Origin: Rostratula benghalensis
Lineage: Eukaryota; Chordata; Aves; Charadriiformes; Rostratulidae
Assembly (NCBI GenBank): GCA_013399305.1
Contig: VXAI01000116.1
Location: 661,617-725,616, forward strand
Direction of reading: 5' to 3'
Length of the DNA stretch: 64,000 bases
The notes under the pieces are model-generated. The model ran no database searches, was not told where the DNA came from, and worked only from the letters and a program-made list of their open reading frames with translations. The position numbers were made by a program, and so were the translations under genes. The stretch's first letter is position 1, and each line of letters starts with the position of its first letter. This document shows, piece after piece, positions 49,893 through 60,399 of the stretch.

Positions 49893-52506
49893 CTGCCAAA
49901 GAGTGAAAACAACAACATTCAAACCAGAAAAGAGCATGAGTGCAAAATATTTGCTTTTCAAGCCTAGAACATTAAAATAAATAAAGCAGAGAGCATAGCT
50001 CTTCCTTAAAAAGCAAAACTCTTTTCTTTTTTTTTTTTTCCCCCGGAAAAGAACATATGTAATAGATTTACAGTGTCTGTGTGCTGCCGAACGTTGAGGC
50101 AGCTAAAATTGCAAACTGATGCATACATTATACATGCCAGAGCTGGCTTTAGCATGACAGTATATGGTCTTTACTCAGACACATTTTATTTTCAAGAAAC
50201 TTTGAGAGTTGCATACCTTCAGTTATATGCAATAGAGAGAGTGTACACACGAGCACTTGAAATCTTACTGTGAGATGTGTTCTTTAGTTATGGGAGAGTT
50301 TCAATAGCTTTCCACAAAGACAAACATAGCAGGCAAGGCTCAAAGTTGTCTAACTGTAAAGTGTTCCCTCATGGATGCTAGAAATCTATTGTTAAGGTTA
50401 GAGAATGTTAGAGAGCCTAAAGTAAAATGTTTTAAAGATGCTTTTGATTCCACATTAAATATTGTGCAAGGACTCCATACAGCATTAGTGTAGCTCGGGG
50501 ACTGTGGGAGTAAACAGCTGGAGGGTTGGTTTCCAACTGAATGAATTTTTATTGGAATAATCACATCTCCACAGGGCTTATCACAGGGACAAATCAGACT
50601 ACTACTGAAAACAATAGGTTCAGCATAGATGTGACAATGCAGAACCCATGATATAAACTAACACACACAGAAACAAACCGGTTAGGTTTGCCATCCAGCT
50701 GATTAAGAGCTAAGGAAATGAAGTTACTTGGCTGCCGTATTATCTGAGTTTTGCAAAACAGTGGAAGGTATGAAAGTGACACAGACAATTTTGTTTTAAT
50801 AAAGCATCTATAAATGAGGTACACACGTTCAGGTAATCAACGTGAGAATAACTGACAAAAAATTCAGATGAATTGTCATTTCCATCGATTGTTAGGAGGG
50901 TGATGATCCTTAATCTCGCATCAATCTCAATGTGTGCCACTAGGACAAAAGACGAGATGCTCTGCTGAGATCAGAGCAGCTTTGCCCTCTATTCCCAATG
51001 TACAAATACATTGTGTTTGCAGATGGGCATGAGATAGCTGTGGAACTGCCATGATTTCCCAAAGCTCACCACCACAAATGGATGAAATAAGCAGCTATGT
51101 GTTCTTTTGCTGTCTCCCTTTGCCCTCTGTACATTAGCATGTAATCCAGAGGAGAAATAACATTTTTTCAATCACTTGCAGACATTCAATTACAGGGCAA
51201 GCAGACAGCTGCAGAAGCTGGGGCAGTCCAGGTCCTGTAGAAGACCCCTGACAATTTCCACTTCATTTCTAACCCACACCACTTTATTAGTGGGGATTAC
51301 TTCTTAATCCTATTGCCATTGTCAAGATTATATAATTAAACTCCCCTTTCACCTCTATTACAGTATGAATGTATTACTCGAACCAATGAATGAATAATAA
51401 AAGAGAAGGAAACACGGAGAAGGCTGTTGAGAAGGAAGCTTGAAGTAGAAAGGAAAGAAAAAATTCACATACAGAAAACACCACTGCATTATTCTCTGGT
51501 TACTTTATTTTACTTCACTACACAGGTTTCCTTTTTTCATTATGTTGCATTTTTTACTTTGTATTTTTAAAAGAGAAGAGTGGAAAGCAGGTCAGGGATA
51601 AGGAAATTTCCAATAAGTAATCACTTCCAGTAATTTAGCTGAATTATCATATGCATGATATGTATCAAGGTAAGCTTATGCTACTAGCTTCTCAGGGAAC
51701 CAGAATTATCCAAGAAATGACATTTTTCCCTAAAGTAAATGCGCATAGGATACCAGTGGAGAAGTTTGCAATTTTCCCTTGTAAAACCCACATTCCTCAA
51801 ATAACAGTGGAGATGCTTTATAACCCCCAGTCCCTGATCCAAGGAGGTTACTCTGTTTTTACATTTTGAACGGTACAGAAATGGACCCATTCCACTTGGT
51901 CTGCAACATCAGCAAAGGTCGCATGCGACTGAGTAAAATTAATTAAGTTCAAAGATCTTAAGTATTATTCCTTCTGGAAAAAGAAGTTAAGGCTAATACT
52001 ACACTGGTACGTGGAGAAGGGACTTCAATGGGGGCACAACAAGGGGTTTGAAGGAGTACGTGTACAGATCCTTCAAACTCAAGTAAATAACCAATACATA
52101 CAATGTTACAAAATCAGCAAAAAAATTAAAGTTCTGCCTTCAACTGCAGACAACTTGCCTAATTGTCCACTAGGTCTAATTTGAGCAGGTGATGTGAGGA
52201 GTGGAACAAGGTCAAAAACAAAGAAAGGAAGCCCTTCTCAGTGGTAGTGCTACTTTCTCTAAGGAAGGTCTCCTAGAATACAGACTTCTGTGCAAGCGAG
52301 AAGGTTACAAAAGCCAGAGAAAGAAAACACCCAACTCCCCTGAAGTAAACCCTCAGCATCTGACCTGCACAGAAAATGATCTTAATGACCCAATTATGGG
52401 AAGGAACAATCAGTGAGTATGCTAAAACGTGATTCACAGCATAGCAGAGGAGAGCAGAACTTAAATAGTAGAGAAGCTGAGGACAAGATTAGATAGCTGA
52501 AGTTAC
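49893..52506 (-). other. LRBA intron, 2,614 bases
   Basis: This phase-1 intron lies between the linker exon and the first PH exon. No interspersed repeat or RNA gene was seen. The middle third (50820-51400) has the balanced, repeat-free texture of a conserved element and is listed separately. Confidence 0.9.
50820..51400. promoter_or_regulatory. Candidate conserved element in LRBA intron
   Basis: This is unique, balanced sequence with ATCGATT, TCAATCA, CCTTTGCC-type HMG-like words, ATTATATAATTAAA and CAATGAATGAATAATA. The minimal low-complexity content contrasts with the flanks. It could be an enhancer of MAB21L2 (5 kb away) or of LRBA. The evidence is textural only. Confidence 0.3.
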
Positions 52507-52653
52507 CCGTTAAGTTCTCCACTTCTCTCTCCTCCATGAATGACATGATATCGTCGTCGCCTTCCAAGAGAATCTCACTTTCTGAGTTCTGATTTCCTAA
52601 AACTTGACTCTTGATGGATTGCTTTCCTTTAACAAGTATATCCTCATCAGGAG
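52507..52653 (-). CDS. LRBA: LRBA exon, acidic linker before PH domain
   Basis: This is a 147-base minus-strand exon with acceptor cttttatttcag and donor GTAACT. Two bases complete an Ala codon from the previous exon, 48 codons follow, and a last G joins GT of the next exon to make Gly. The peptide runs PDEDILVKGKQSIKSQVLGN, then QNSESEILLEGDDD, then IMSFMEEREVENLT. It is hydrophilic and acidic, and links the DUF1088 region to the PH-like domain. The C-terminal half (IMSFMEEREVENLT) looks more variable than the KGKQSIKSQ and ILLEGDDD blocks, which I recognise from the family. The length is a multiple of three and both neighbouring junctions have the same phase, so skipping this exon would keep the reading frame. 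Confidence 0.95.
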
Positions 52654-53080
52654 CTGAAATAAAAGAGAGACATTTTGCTGTCTGTCCAGTCTCAGAGGCA
52701 ACAGTGACAAAGAAGCATAATTTTTTTAAAAAACCCAAAAAACTGTCTAGGACTAGCTGTGGGAAGTACCTGTCTTAATCCTCTAATGTTAGGACACATC
52801 TAGTTTTAATCCTATTAAGCCTGCTCAAAATTATCCAGAGGTCTTTGCAGCATTTAACTCTACTTCAAGTGTTTATGGCAGACAGGGAAAGGCTACAACA
52901 GACTCTCTTCCCCCACAACCTTCCTTTGGAAGTCCAGTTCTCCGACTGGAAGCAGATCCTGAGTGCCTGGTGCTTTAACCTGACCCTCAAAACTCTAGGT
53001 TCTAGCGTCCCTTTGCCCCGGCGTCCGCCGCCGCGTTGCCTCTTTGGGGCGTGCTCGGTTTGGTGGCGGACGCCGGGGCG

Positions 53081-53122
53081 GGCCAGCGGCGACAGGACGG
53101 GGGCCAGCGGCGACAGGACGGG
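53081..53122. repeat. 21-base tandem duplication
   Basis: Two perfect adjacent copies of a 21-base GC-rich unit beginning GGCCAGCGGCGACAGG lie inside the orphan CpG island. Confidence 0.95.
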
Positions 53123-53404
53123 GGCCGGCACCGGAGGGAGCGCAACAGGCCGACGGGGGCGAGCGGTAAACCCGCTCGGTAACCCGCAGCAGCCGTGGAA
53201 ACGGAGGGGAGCCGGCCGGGGGCGGCGGGGGCTCGTTTACACGGCAGCGGCAGAGCCGGGGAGAACACCCCGGGGGCGGGCGGAGCTCCCCGAGAGCGGG
53301 AGAAGGCGAAGTCCGCCGCGCCGCTGGAGCTGCAGCCCCGCATCCCCGCCGGTGCCGGTAGCGGCAAACAGCAATGATACGTGGATTTCGGGAGGCGGAA
53401 AAGC

Positions 53405-53430
53405 GCACACACACACACACGCACACACAC
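53405..53430. repeat. (CA)n microsatellite
   Basis: About twelve CA units are interrupted once by a G, at the edge of the CpG-dense part of the orphan island. Confidence 0.95.
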
Positions 53431-53785
53431 CCCGCCTCACTGCCTGGGAGAAAGAAGGGAAAAGAAAAGTAAAAAGAATCTGCCCCGCGATCACGGGTGG
53501 AGGCAGAGAAAGGCGTGCACCTGCTTCCAGGAGGCATAACGCGATGGTACCCAGTCGCTACAAGGGAGGTTTCTATGCTCACATGTGTATTTTCGGAAGA
53601 GGAGTCAAACAAATGACGCTTACACACGGTAACCGGGCAGGCAAACGTGCCACGGCCGTGCCGGAGCGCTGCCTCCCCTTTGCCGGCCACGGAAGGGTCA
53701 GCCGGGAACGTTCCTCGGCTCGGCACTGCTAAGTACGCATCTTTTTCATTTAAATTACAAGCTCAAAGCAGCAGATTAAAAAAAA

Positions 53786-53924
53786 NNNNNNNNNNNNNNN
53801 NNNNNNNNNNNNNNNNNNNNNNNNNNNNNNNNNNNNNNNNNNNNNNNNNNNNNNNNNNNNNNNNNNNNNNNNNNNNNNNNNNNNNNNNNNNNNNNNNNNN
53901 NNNNNNNNNNNNNNNNNNNNNNNN
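53786..53924. other. Assembly gap (139 N)
   Basis: There are 139 unknown bases, flanked by an A run on the left and A/C-only sequence on the right, so the missing part is probably a low-complexity A/C repeat next to the GC-rich island. The true length may differ. Translations across it are meaningless. Confidence 0.99.
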
Positions 53925-53990
53925 AACAACCAAACCCAAAACCATACAACAAAACAAAATAATAAAAGAAAACACCCACACCCAAACCTC
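53925..53990. repeat. A/C-rich low-complexity string
   Basis: This is almost pure A and C, continuing the sequence lost in the adjoining gap. On the LRBA sense strand it reads as T/G-rich. Confidence 0.8.
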
Positions 53991-55242
53991 CCAAAACAGT
54001 CAATCTCCTCCTCTACACCTAAATTACCACTTGCTGTGATAAAAGCCAAAACCCAGCAGCGTGTGTGTAATGTTAGGGGTAGTTATTTCATTTTTTTTTT
54101 TTTTTTTTAATTGAAAATAAAAGTATGATTTCTTAAAAAAAGGATTGGGAATGCCCACGGCACAACCATGTTTGAAAAACATTCACCAAACACATCGGGA
54201 CCAACTAACTTCAACCCATTGCTCATTGCTTTCTCTGATTGCTGCCATACTTGATCTGAAGTTCCGCTGGCTTACTTTAAAAATATGTTAATCTGCAAAC
54301 ATTTACAGAAGGCAGCAATTCCCCAGTGGCAATATATAAAGCTTAAATAGTTTGAGTAATTATACGCACATAAATGGCAAATAAAAAACTTCTTAATTAA
54401 CTGAAAAATAAAATAGAAACCAAAACAAACAGAGCAACCCCCAAACTTCAAATACCCTGGTTTTGGTTTAGGCCTTGAGCTTACAAAAAAACCAAACACC
54501 GAAAAAACTGCCCCAATCACCAAAACAAAAACAAACAAACAAAAATGAACCCTCCCAAAAAAACCCCCATAAACAAAAGGAAGTTTGACATGCAAAATAA
54601 AATGCAATTTATGTATAATCCCTTCTACCCAACCAGTAACTGCCACTTATAAGTAGGCCTTTAAAAATAAATTATTGTAAAGCTTTAACTACATTGTACA
54701 AACAACAAGTTTTACTTTCTTCTAAAATGTGGTCGTGCAAATAACAGTAACTCAGACTCTGGAGTTGTTCAATGTGAGCTGAAAACCTTCTTGTCATGGA
54801 AAATATGCAGCTGATACTTAGAAAGGTTTTCCTGTAATTAACTCCCCCTTGAGGATTTTAAGTTAGCAGCAGTAAAATTACCAACAGTATACTAATATAC
54901 ACCACATGCACTGTTACTCAGTGGCCTACCAGCATTCTCTTGAAGATCAAAAAAGTAAAATAGAACAAAACCATTCCAGGGATAAAGTCAAAGATAATAA
55001 ATACTTCTTTCTTTTTCCCCCCCCCCCCTCTTTTCTTTTTTCATTCCTTAATAAAGACTAACTATATTTGTTGTTTCAAAAAAACCCCCACCTGCAATCT
55101 TTGTTTACTTTACTACAATCTATTTGTGTTATATTGAAGGCACTATTTAAAATTATTGCCATTTAAGACTGAATTGAGAGCCAAGATCATAGTTAGCACA
55201 ACTTGTCCAAAATACTAGTATGTCCTTCAGTCTTCCTGTTCA

Positions 55243-55270
55243 AGTACCATTAATAAATAAATAAATAAAA
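55243..55270. repeat. (AAAT)n microsatellite
   Basis: A run of AAAT units in intron sequence, slightly imperfect at its right end. Confidence 0.85.
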
Positions 55271-56494
55271 TAAAATCAGTATGGCAACTTTCAGGCCAAT
55301 AATGACTGGACTGGATAACAGAAATATACACCTCCTGCCTCATTGTCATCACTTATTCAGATTTTATTTCTTTCCCCAACTAATGATATTATACTAATTC
55401 GAAATCAATTGCCTTTTTCAATTAAAGATTTTAGAGCATGAGTTGGTTTAGTCCACTTTCATAAATGTCTGTCATCTCTTTGCATATGGTGTTAGTTACC
55501 CACATTTCCTGACATGCATGTAACATACGTGTGTACACAGCACAGAGGTCGAGCCTGTCTACCCAGCTCCTGACAATAGCTACTGGAAGGCACTAAGACA
55601 TCACCCTGTGAAACAGAATCTGTTTTTTCTGCACAGGCTTGAATAAAGCACTACACCTGCAACCAACACACACAAACTCACGTGAGCATCTTGTGTAGAA
55701 CTAAATATATTCCACACAGATTCACCTTTTTTCTTCTGTAGATGAATGCACTTATGTAGGTAGGCCATGGTATATAGTTCTCTTTCTATATGTACAGATT
55801 AGAAATGCATATGACAGGGCATGATATTGTGTGGCATATTCAGTTCCCACGTATGCACACAGGTATATTACGCTGGATTTCCTATCTCAGAACTCAAACC
55901 CTGCTCTGTATTCTGCTAATCCAAAAAGCTCTCTGCCAGGCCTGCCTATTCTTGGCATGACCTGCAGATCTAAGTGTACATTCACAGACACCTTTTTCAA
56001 GATCAAGACCTCAAGGCATGGCCTATGCATTGCATGGGACAGAACAGCCTGCTGGCAGGGTATTTATCTAGCACAGCGATTTCATCACTATAATTCATTG
56101 GTGCAATTCTATGGAATCCTTCCCAAACTGCTCTCTAAGTTTCTTCAGGCAGCTTTTTACAAACAGAGGTCTGCATCTGCAGAGATTCTTATTTATTCCA
56201 GTTAAATCTCTGGAACACTTGGGTGTAAAAACAATAGTTTAGCTTACACTCCAGAACAAGGTTAAGGGATTCAAAGAGTATAGAGCAACAAATTATTTTA
56301 AATTGTCTATCTAAAAATTAACCCTACATGTGAAATACAATTTTTATAAGCCATTTTAAAGATACAGTACTGGAAAGCACAATACAGAAGATAGGGGGTT
56401 TTGTCTGGTTGGTGGGTTTGTTTTTTTTTAGTATCTAGTAAATAGAAAAAGCAATTCAGGGAAAAGATGCATTAAGAAACCCTTACTACTTTTT

Positions 56495-56509
56495 TATATA
56501 TATATATAT
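56495..56509. repeat. (TA)n run
   Basis: About seven TA units follow a T run in intron sequence. Confidence 0.9.
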
Positions 56510-59271
56510 GTATTAAAAAGGGCTCCCACAAGCCTCCTTCCAATCTTTCTATTTGTTTAAAAAGATAACAATAGATAACAGTGGAAAAAATGACCACTTT
56601 CGCATCGGATTTTTAAATACTACTTTTAAGACTTCTTTTTCATCCCTTGAGTTGAGGCAAAGACAACTCACCAGTGGATTGCAATGCTGTACATGACCAG
56701 TCCCTTGCAGTCCCAAAGCCCTGAACTCTGCCTTGCCATCTGTATAGAAATGCTATGGACTGTTTTAATACCACTCTCCCCAAGTTTTTAACAAAAATTA
56801 ATAAAACCCAAGAACTCGCTTGTTAAAAAGTTGATAAGATATTTTTCTAGCAACTAAAGATTCCCTCACAAAATACTGTATTTCGGGGTCAATCTGAAAT
56901 ACCAACAGGTTTTAAGTATGTGGGGTTTTTTTGAGTTTCACACCTATGTAAGTATTTTAGTTTCATTTCTAAACAATAGGTGGAAGGGAGAACAGAAAAG
57001 AGTTAACTCTTTCCATCCTAAAATTTTTCCACAGAACCACCTTCACCTCTCTTTCCTTCCCCCACAATACACTACTAGACTGACTTTTATAAATAGCCAT
57101 TTTGGACGGATTTTTTTTTTTCCCCCCTTTTGAAAAATTACCTAAAGCCTTTTTTTCCCAAGCAAGTTAATGTGAACTTGGGAATGGCAATTAAATTGTC
57201 AGAATTAAAAAATTTGTTTTTAACTAGAAGGTAGCCAGAAGTATAGTCATGGGGCTGGTATTGATTGTCTGAGCAGAGAACATTAGTCTTCAGGTATTTA
57301 TTCTGCCACCTCTGCACCAGAGGTTCTCCTTCAAATCAAATCAATCCCTGGAAAAGATTGGTTCTTGCTACTAAGACACATAACTAGGTTGCAACAGAGC
57401 TGATTGTTGTTGTTGTTCTCTCTAGGTTTTACTGAACAATATCTAGGCTTCCCATTGTTTCGGAATAATTTTCACAGTTGCAAATTGTGATCTTCCTAGG
57501 CTGTGAGCTCTTTGGGTTTTATTTGAAAGACACCAAACCGTTGATAATGTGTAGCTACAAAAGAAAAGTGTGCTAAAATCCATCCTTTCAAACATGGTCA
57601 CTGCAATAGTACTTTTCCATTGTTTATGGATTATTTTCCTCTGTCTCCCTTTCAGCAAAATCCCTTATGCCCAATTTCAGGTTTTGGTTTTGCTCTGTTT
57701 TGTTTTGAGAAAAGCTTAAATCGCAGCAGGGAACCTTTGATTCATTATTTTAAAATGATTTTGCTTCAGACACATGCAAAATTAATTGAGATAGAATAAT
57801 TAATGATAAATTATTGATAAGAAGCCATAAAATACTGGGGCAAATATTCCATGAAATCTAAGGAAACCTACATCATAAAAACAGGGCCTGAATGAATGGT
57901 TCCAAAAAATTCTGAAAATAACTGGATTTTGTGACCTGAAATTTGTTACATTTGTTAATATTAGAAGTGTATAAACACAATTCAGAAAGAAATGGATCAA
58001 ATAATCACTCCTGTGGACCCTTCTAACAACTGTACCTTCTGCCACTTAAGGGAAAAAAAACCAAAAACAAAACCAACAAAAAATCCCAAACAAACACACC
58101 AAAACCCCAACCTTTCCAAAAAGCCATAAAAAACCTCAACAACCCTTGTATTTCTATATATTGTATATAGTTTCTAGTTGAATTTGAATTTGTACTTTGG
58201 TCATCTACTTCACACCTTGCCAGTGGAAGGTCTTGGAACAAGACAGTTGCTTACAGCAGCTAGGCAGGTAGTCATTTACCTGTATTTTCAGAAATATAAT
58301 AATGATTTAAGGTAAACTAGAATAGTAACTCGATAGATAAAGATACAGAATGACAACAGATATCAAAGGCAGTATGCCATTAACTTCAGGGGAAAAAAAA
58401 CCATCAAGAAATTAAATATAATGGAAGCTTGCTAAGGATGTCAAATTCTGAACAGAAAGGCAGACAGGAAATTATTACCTCTATTTAAATTTCCAGGGTT
58501 AGTTACCAGCTATGCCTATTAGTTACCTATGAAATAGGGTTATTTTTATTCACTCTTCTTTTGTATTGACAAAAATTGTGCTCCTGTCAATTGCAAAATG
58601 AGTATGAACCACAGCCCTTAAAATACAACATGGATTAGTGAAAATATCACATTACTATGAAAGATAAATAATTGTACAACTGTGTGTTTACTAATGGAAG
58701 AATTAGTTACACAAATATAGGTAGGTGCTCTAAATATTTTGCAGTAAAAATAAAGCTACTTCTCAATGTTTTGATAAACAATATAAAGATTAAATGCAAA
58801 AATGAGTAGAATACATAAAATTGTGGCAAGATCTAATTAATTTAAAGTAAATATAATACTAAAGGGGGGCAGTTGTATTAAACGGAAAGAAACCTTGTGC
58901 CCTTAGAATCCACGGCAGAAACAACACACAGTATTAAGAGCAACAAGCCCCAAAGCAAAAAGTGGGTTAATTAATTCTACATCTTGTTCCTCTTCCTATA
59001 GTCAAAGATATAGGGCTCTACGAACATTGCTTTCAGACCACTTTATTGACTATTCTCTGTACGGTCATTTATTTTAGAGGACTGATGTCACGTTTGGCAT
59101 TATATCAGCTGACATATTGTAGACATTTTCCTCCAGAAATGGCTCTTTAAGGCTGAGTGCAAGAGGTTAAGATGCCTGACGGAAACTAACTTTACAACAG
59201 TTATGTTCTATAGTCATACAGTAGTCCTAACAATTTTAAATTAGCATAAAGATTATGCCTCCACATATAAT

Positions 59272-59288
59272 ATGTGTGTGTGTGTGTA
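59272..59288. repeat. (TG)n microsatellite
   Basis: About eight TG units are followed by a TA/TG mixture. Confidence 0.9.
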
Positions 59289-59647
59289 TATATGTATGCA
59301 GTAATTCACGAACTAAAAAAGGAAAAAAAGACCTAAATTTTAATTAGACTATTCCAATGACATGTACCTTCAAGTTGAAGGGTACTCAGCTCTAATTATA
59401 AGCAAATTACTTTTAAATGTAAGATTATTCTGCCTTATCAATGTCTCTTCATTAGATCGCAAAGACAAAAAATTCTAGACTAAACCCCAAAGTTCGCTAG
59501 CTCTGGGTACTTGCTTGTTTATCTTTTTGGTTTATTACATAATTATCAAACTGATTATTTTGTTAGTTTCGTAAATACATTCCTTTAGAAAAGGCACAGC
59601 AGAAAAGGCATAGCAGCATGTAGCTGAATGATCCCTGAGAACAAAAT

Positions 59648-59661
59648 GGGGGGGGGGGGGG
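59648..59661. repeat. 14-base G run
   Basis: Fourteen consecutive G lie in otherwise AT-rich intron. Confidence 0.95.
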
Positions 59662-60274
59662 AAATCTGTTAAAAAATGCTATCTCCTTTTTTAAAATCAC
59701 CAGGTAGAAAATATCATTACCACTTGCTCCTTGAATGATACTTTAAGTTTCAGCATTTGTTGCTATTACTTCCGTCTCGAATTCTTGCAGAAAAACTCGA
59801 GGACTTAAACATAAGCACAGGTCTGAATACATCTGAGCTTTAGCATTGTTATTTTTCGTTTAGTCTCGCTGGCAGATTTGTGCCAAGACTAACTGGAATA
59901 ATTGTTGGGGTTTTCTGAACAGGCAAGATCATCCTCTGCAGTTCCCACAGCATAAACAAGTCATTTACTGCAAGAAGGCGTGTCCAGGGCCTAATGGCAA
60001 AATCGCATCTGGTTTTCTTCTGCTTGGTGAGAACTACATGGGCAATAGCGGGATGCCACCTACGCGCTACGCGCCAGCCCAAGAGAGAGATGTGCTGAAG
60101 GCTTCACAGACACCAACACCGCTCATACACAGCAGCTGATCTTTGTATGGAAGGGGTCTGAAATGCGGTGAGGAAAGCCCCTGGGACAATTCCCTAGCGT
60201 CCTCTGGGAAGGAAGGTCTAAGTTTTTACTGCTGCAACCCGCCGCTGTTGGCACGGGGCAGGTTTTGCACTGAC

Positions 60275-60399
60275 CGTGCTCTCCGGCTGCTTTCAGTGTC
60301 GCTTCAGGATGCGTCGATCCAAGGGGGTTGCGCACAAACCGTCGCCGGCGCCGCAAGTCGTCTTCCCAGTAGTCGAGGCGCCAGAACTCACGAGGACGA
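60275..60399 (-). CDS. LRBA: LRBA exon, end of DUF1088 region
   Basis: This is a 125-base internal exon on the minus strand. The acceptor is a pyrimidine-rich tract ending in attgtag, and the donor is GTCAGT. The first base finishes a codon, 41 codons follow, and a final G is left for the next exon. The peptide starts [20 protein letters not shown] and continues [21 protein letters not shown]. The aromatic/acidic/arginine-rich block is a hallmark of the DUF1088 region that precedes the PH-like domain in LRBA and NBEA. The left-over G plus the CT that opens the next exon gives Ala, so the join reads EH-A-PDEDIL. The exon is much richer in G+C and CpG than its intron. The upstream exon that would supply the first two bases of its first codon was not found in the 3.6 kb to the right. 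Confidence 0.93.

Larger units (their letters stand above)
52980..53740. promoter_or_regulatory. Orphan CpG island in LRBA intron
   Basis: A sharply bounded block of G+C- and CpG-rich DNA sits in an AT-rich intron, about 330 bases upstream (in LRBA direction) of the linker exon. It contains a 21-base tandem duplication, a CA repeat and GC-box-like words. ORFs of about 295 codons (plus) and 243 codons (minus) run through it but overlap each other, are low in complexity and show no domain. It is best read as a possible internal promoter for LRBA or for a noncoding RNA; the role is unknown. Confidence 0.55.
52654..60274 (-). other. LRBA intron, 7,621 bases
   Basis: This intron lies between the DUF1088 exon and the linker exon. 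It holds a CpG island (52980-53740), an assembly gap, several A/C-rich strings (53925-53990, 54480-54570, 58060-58112), a TA run and a 14-base G run. No exon or RNA gene was recognised in it. Confidence 0.9.

Noticed and set aside
52845..53732. 295-codon plus-strand ORF in the orphan CpG island
   Set aside because: It overlaps a 243-codon minus ORF, contains the 21-base duplication and the CA repeat, and shows no domain or splice logic.
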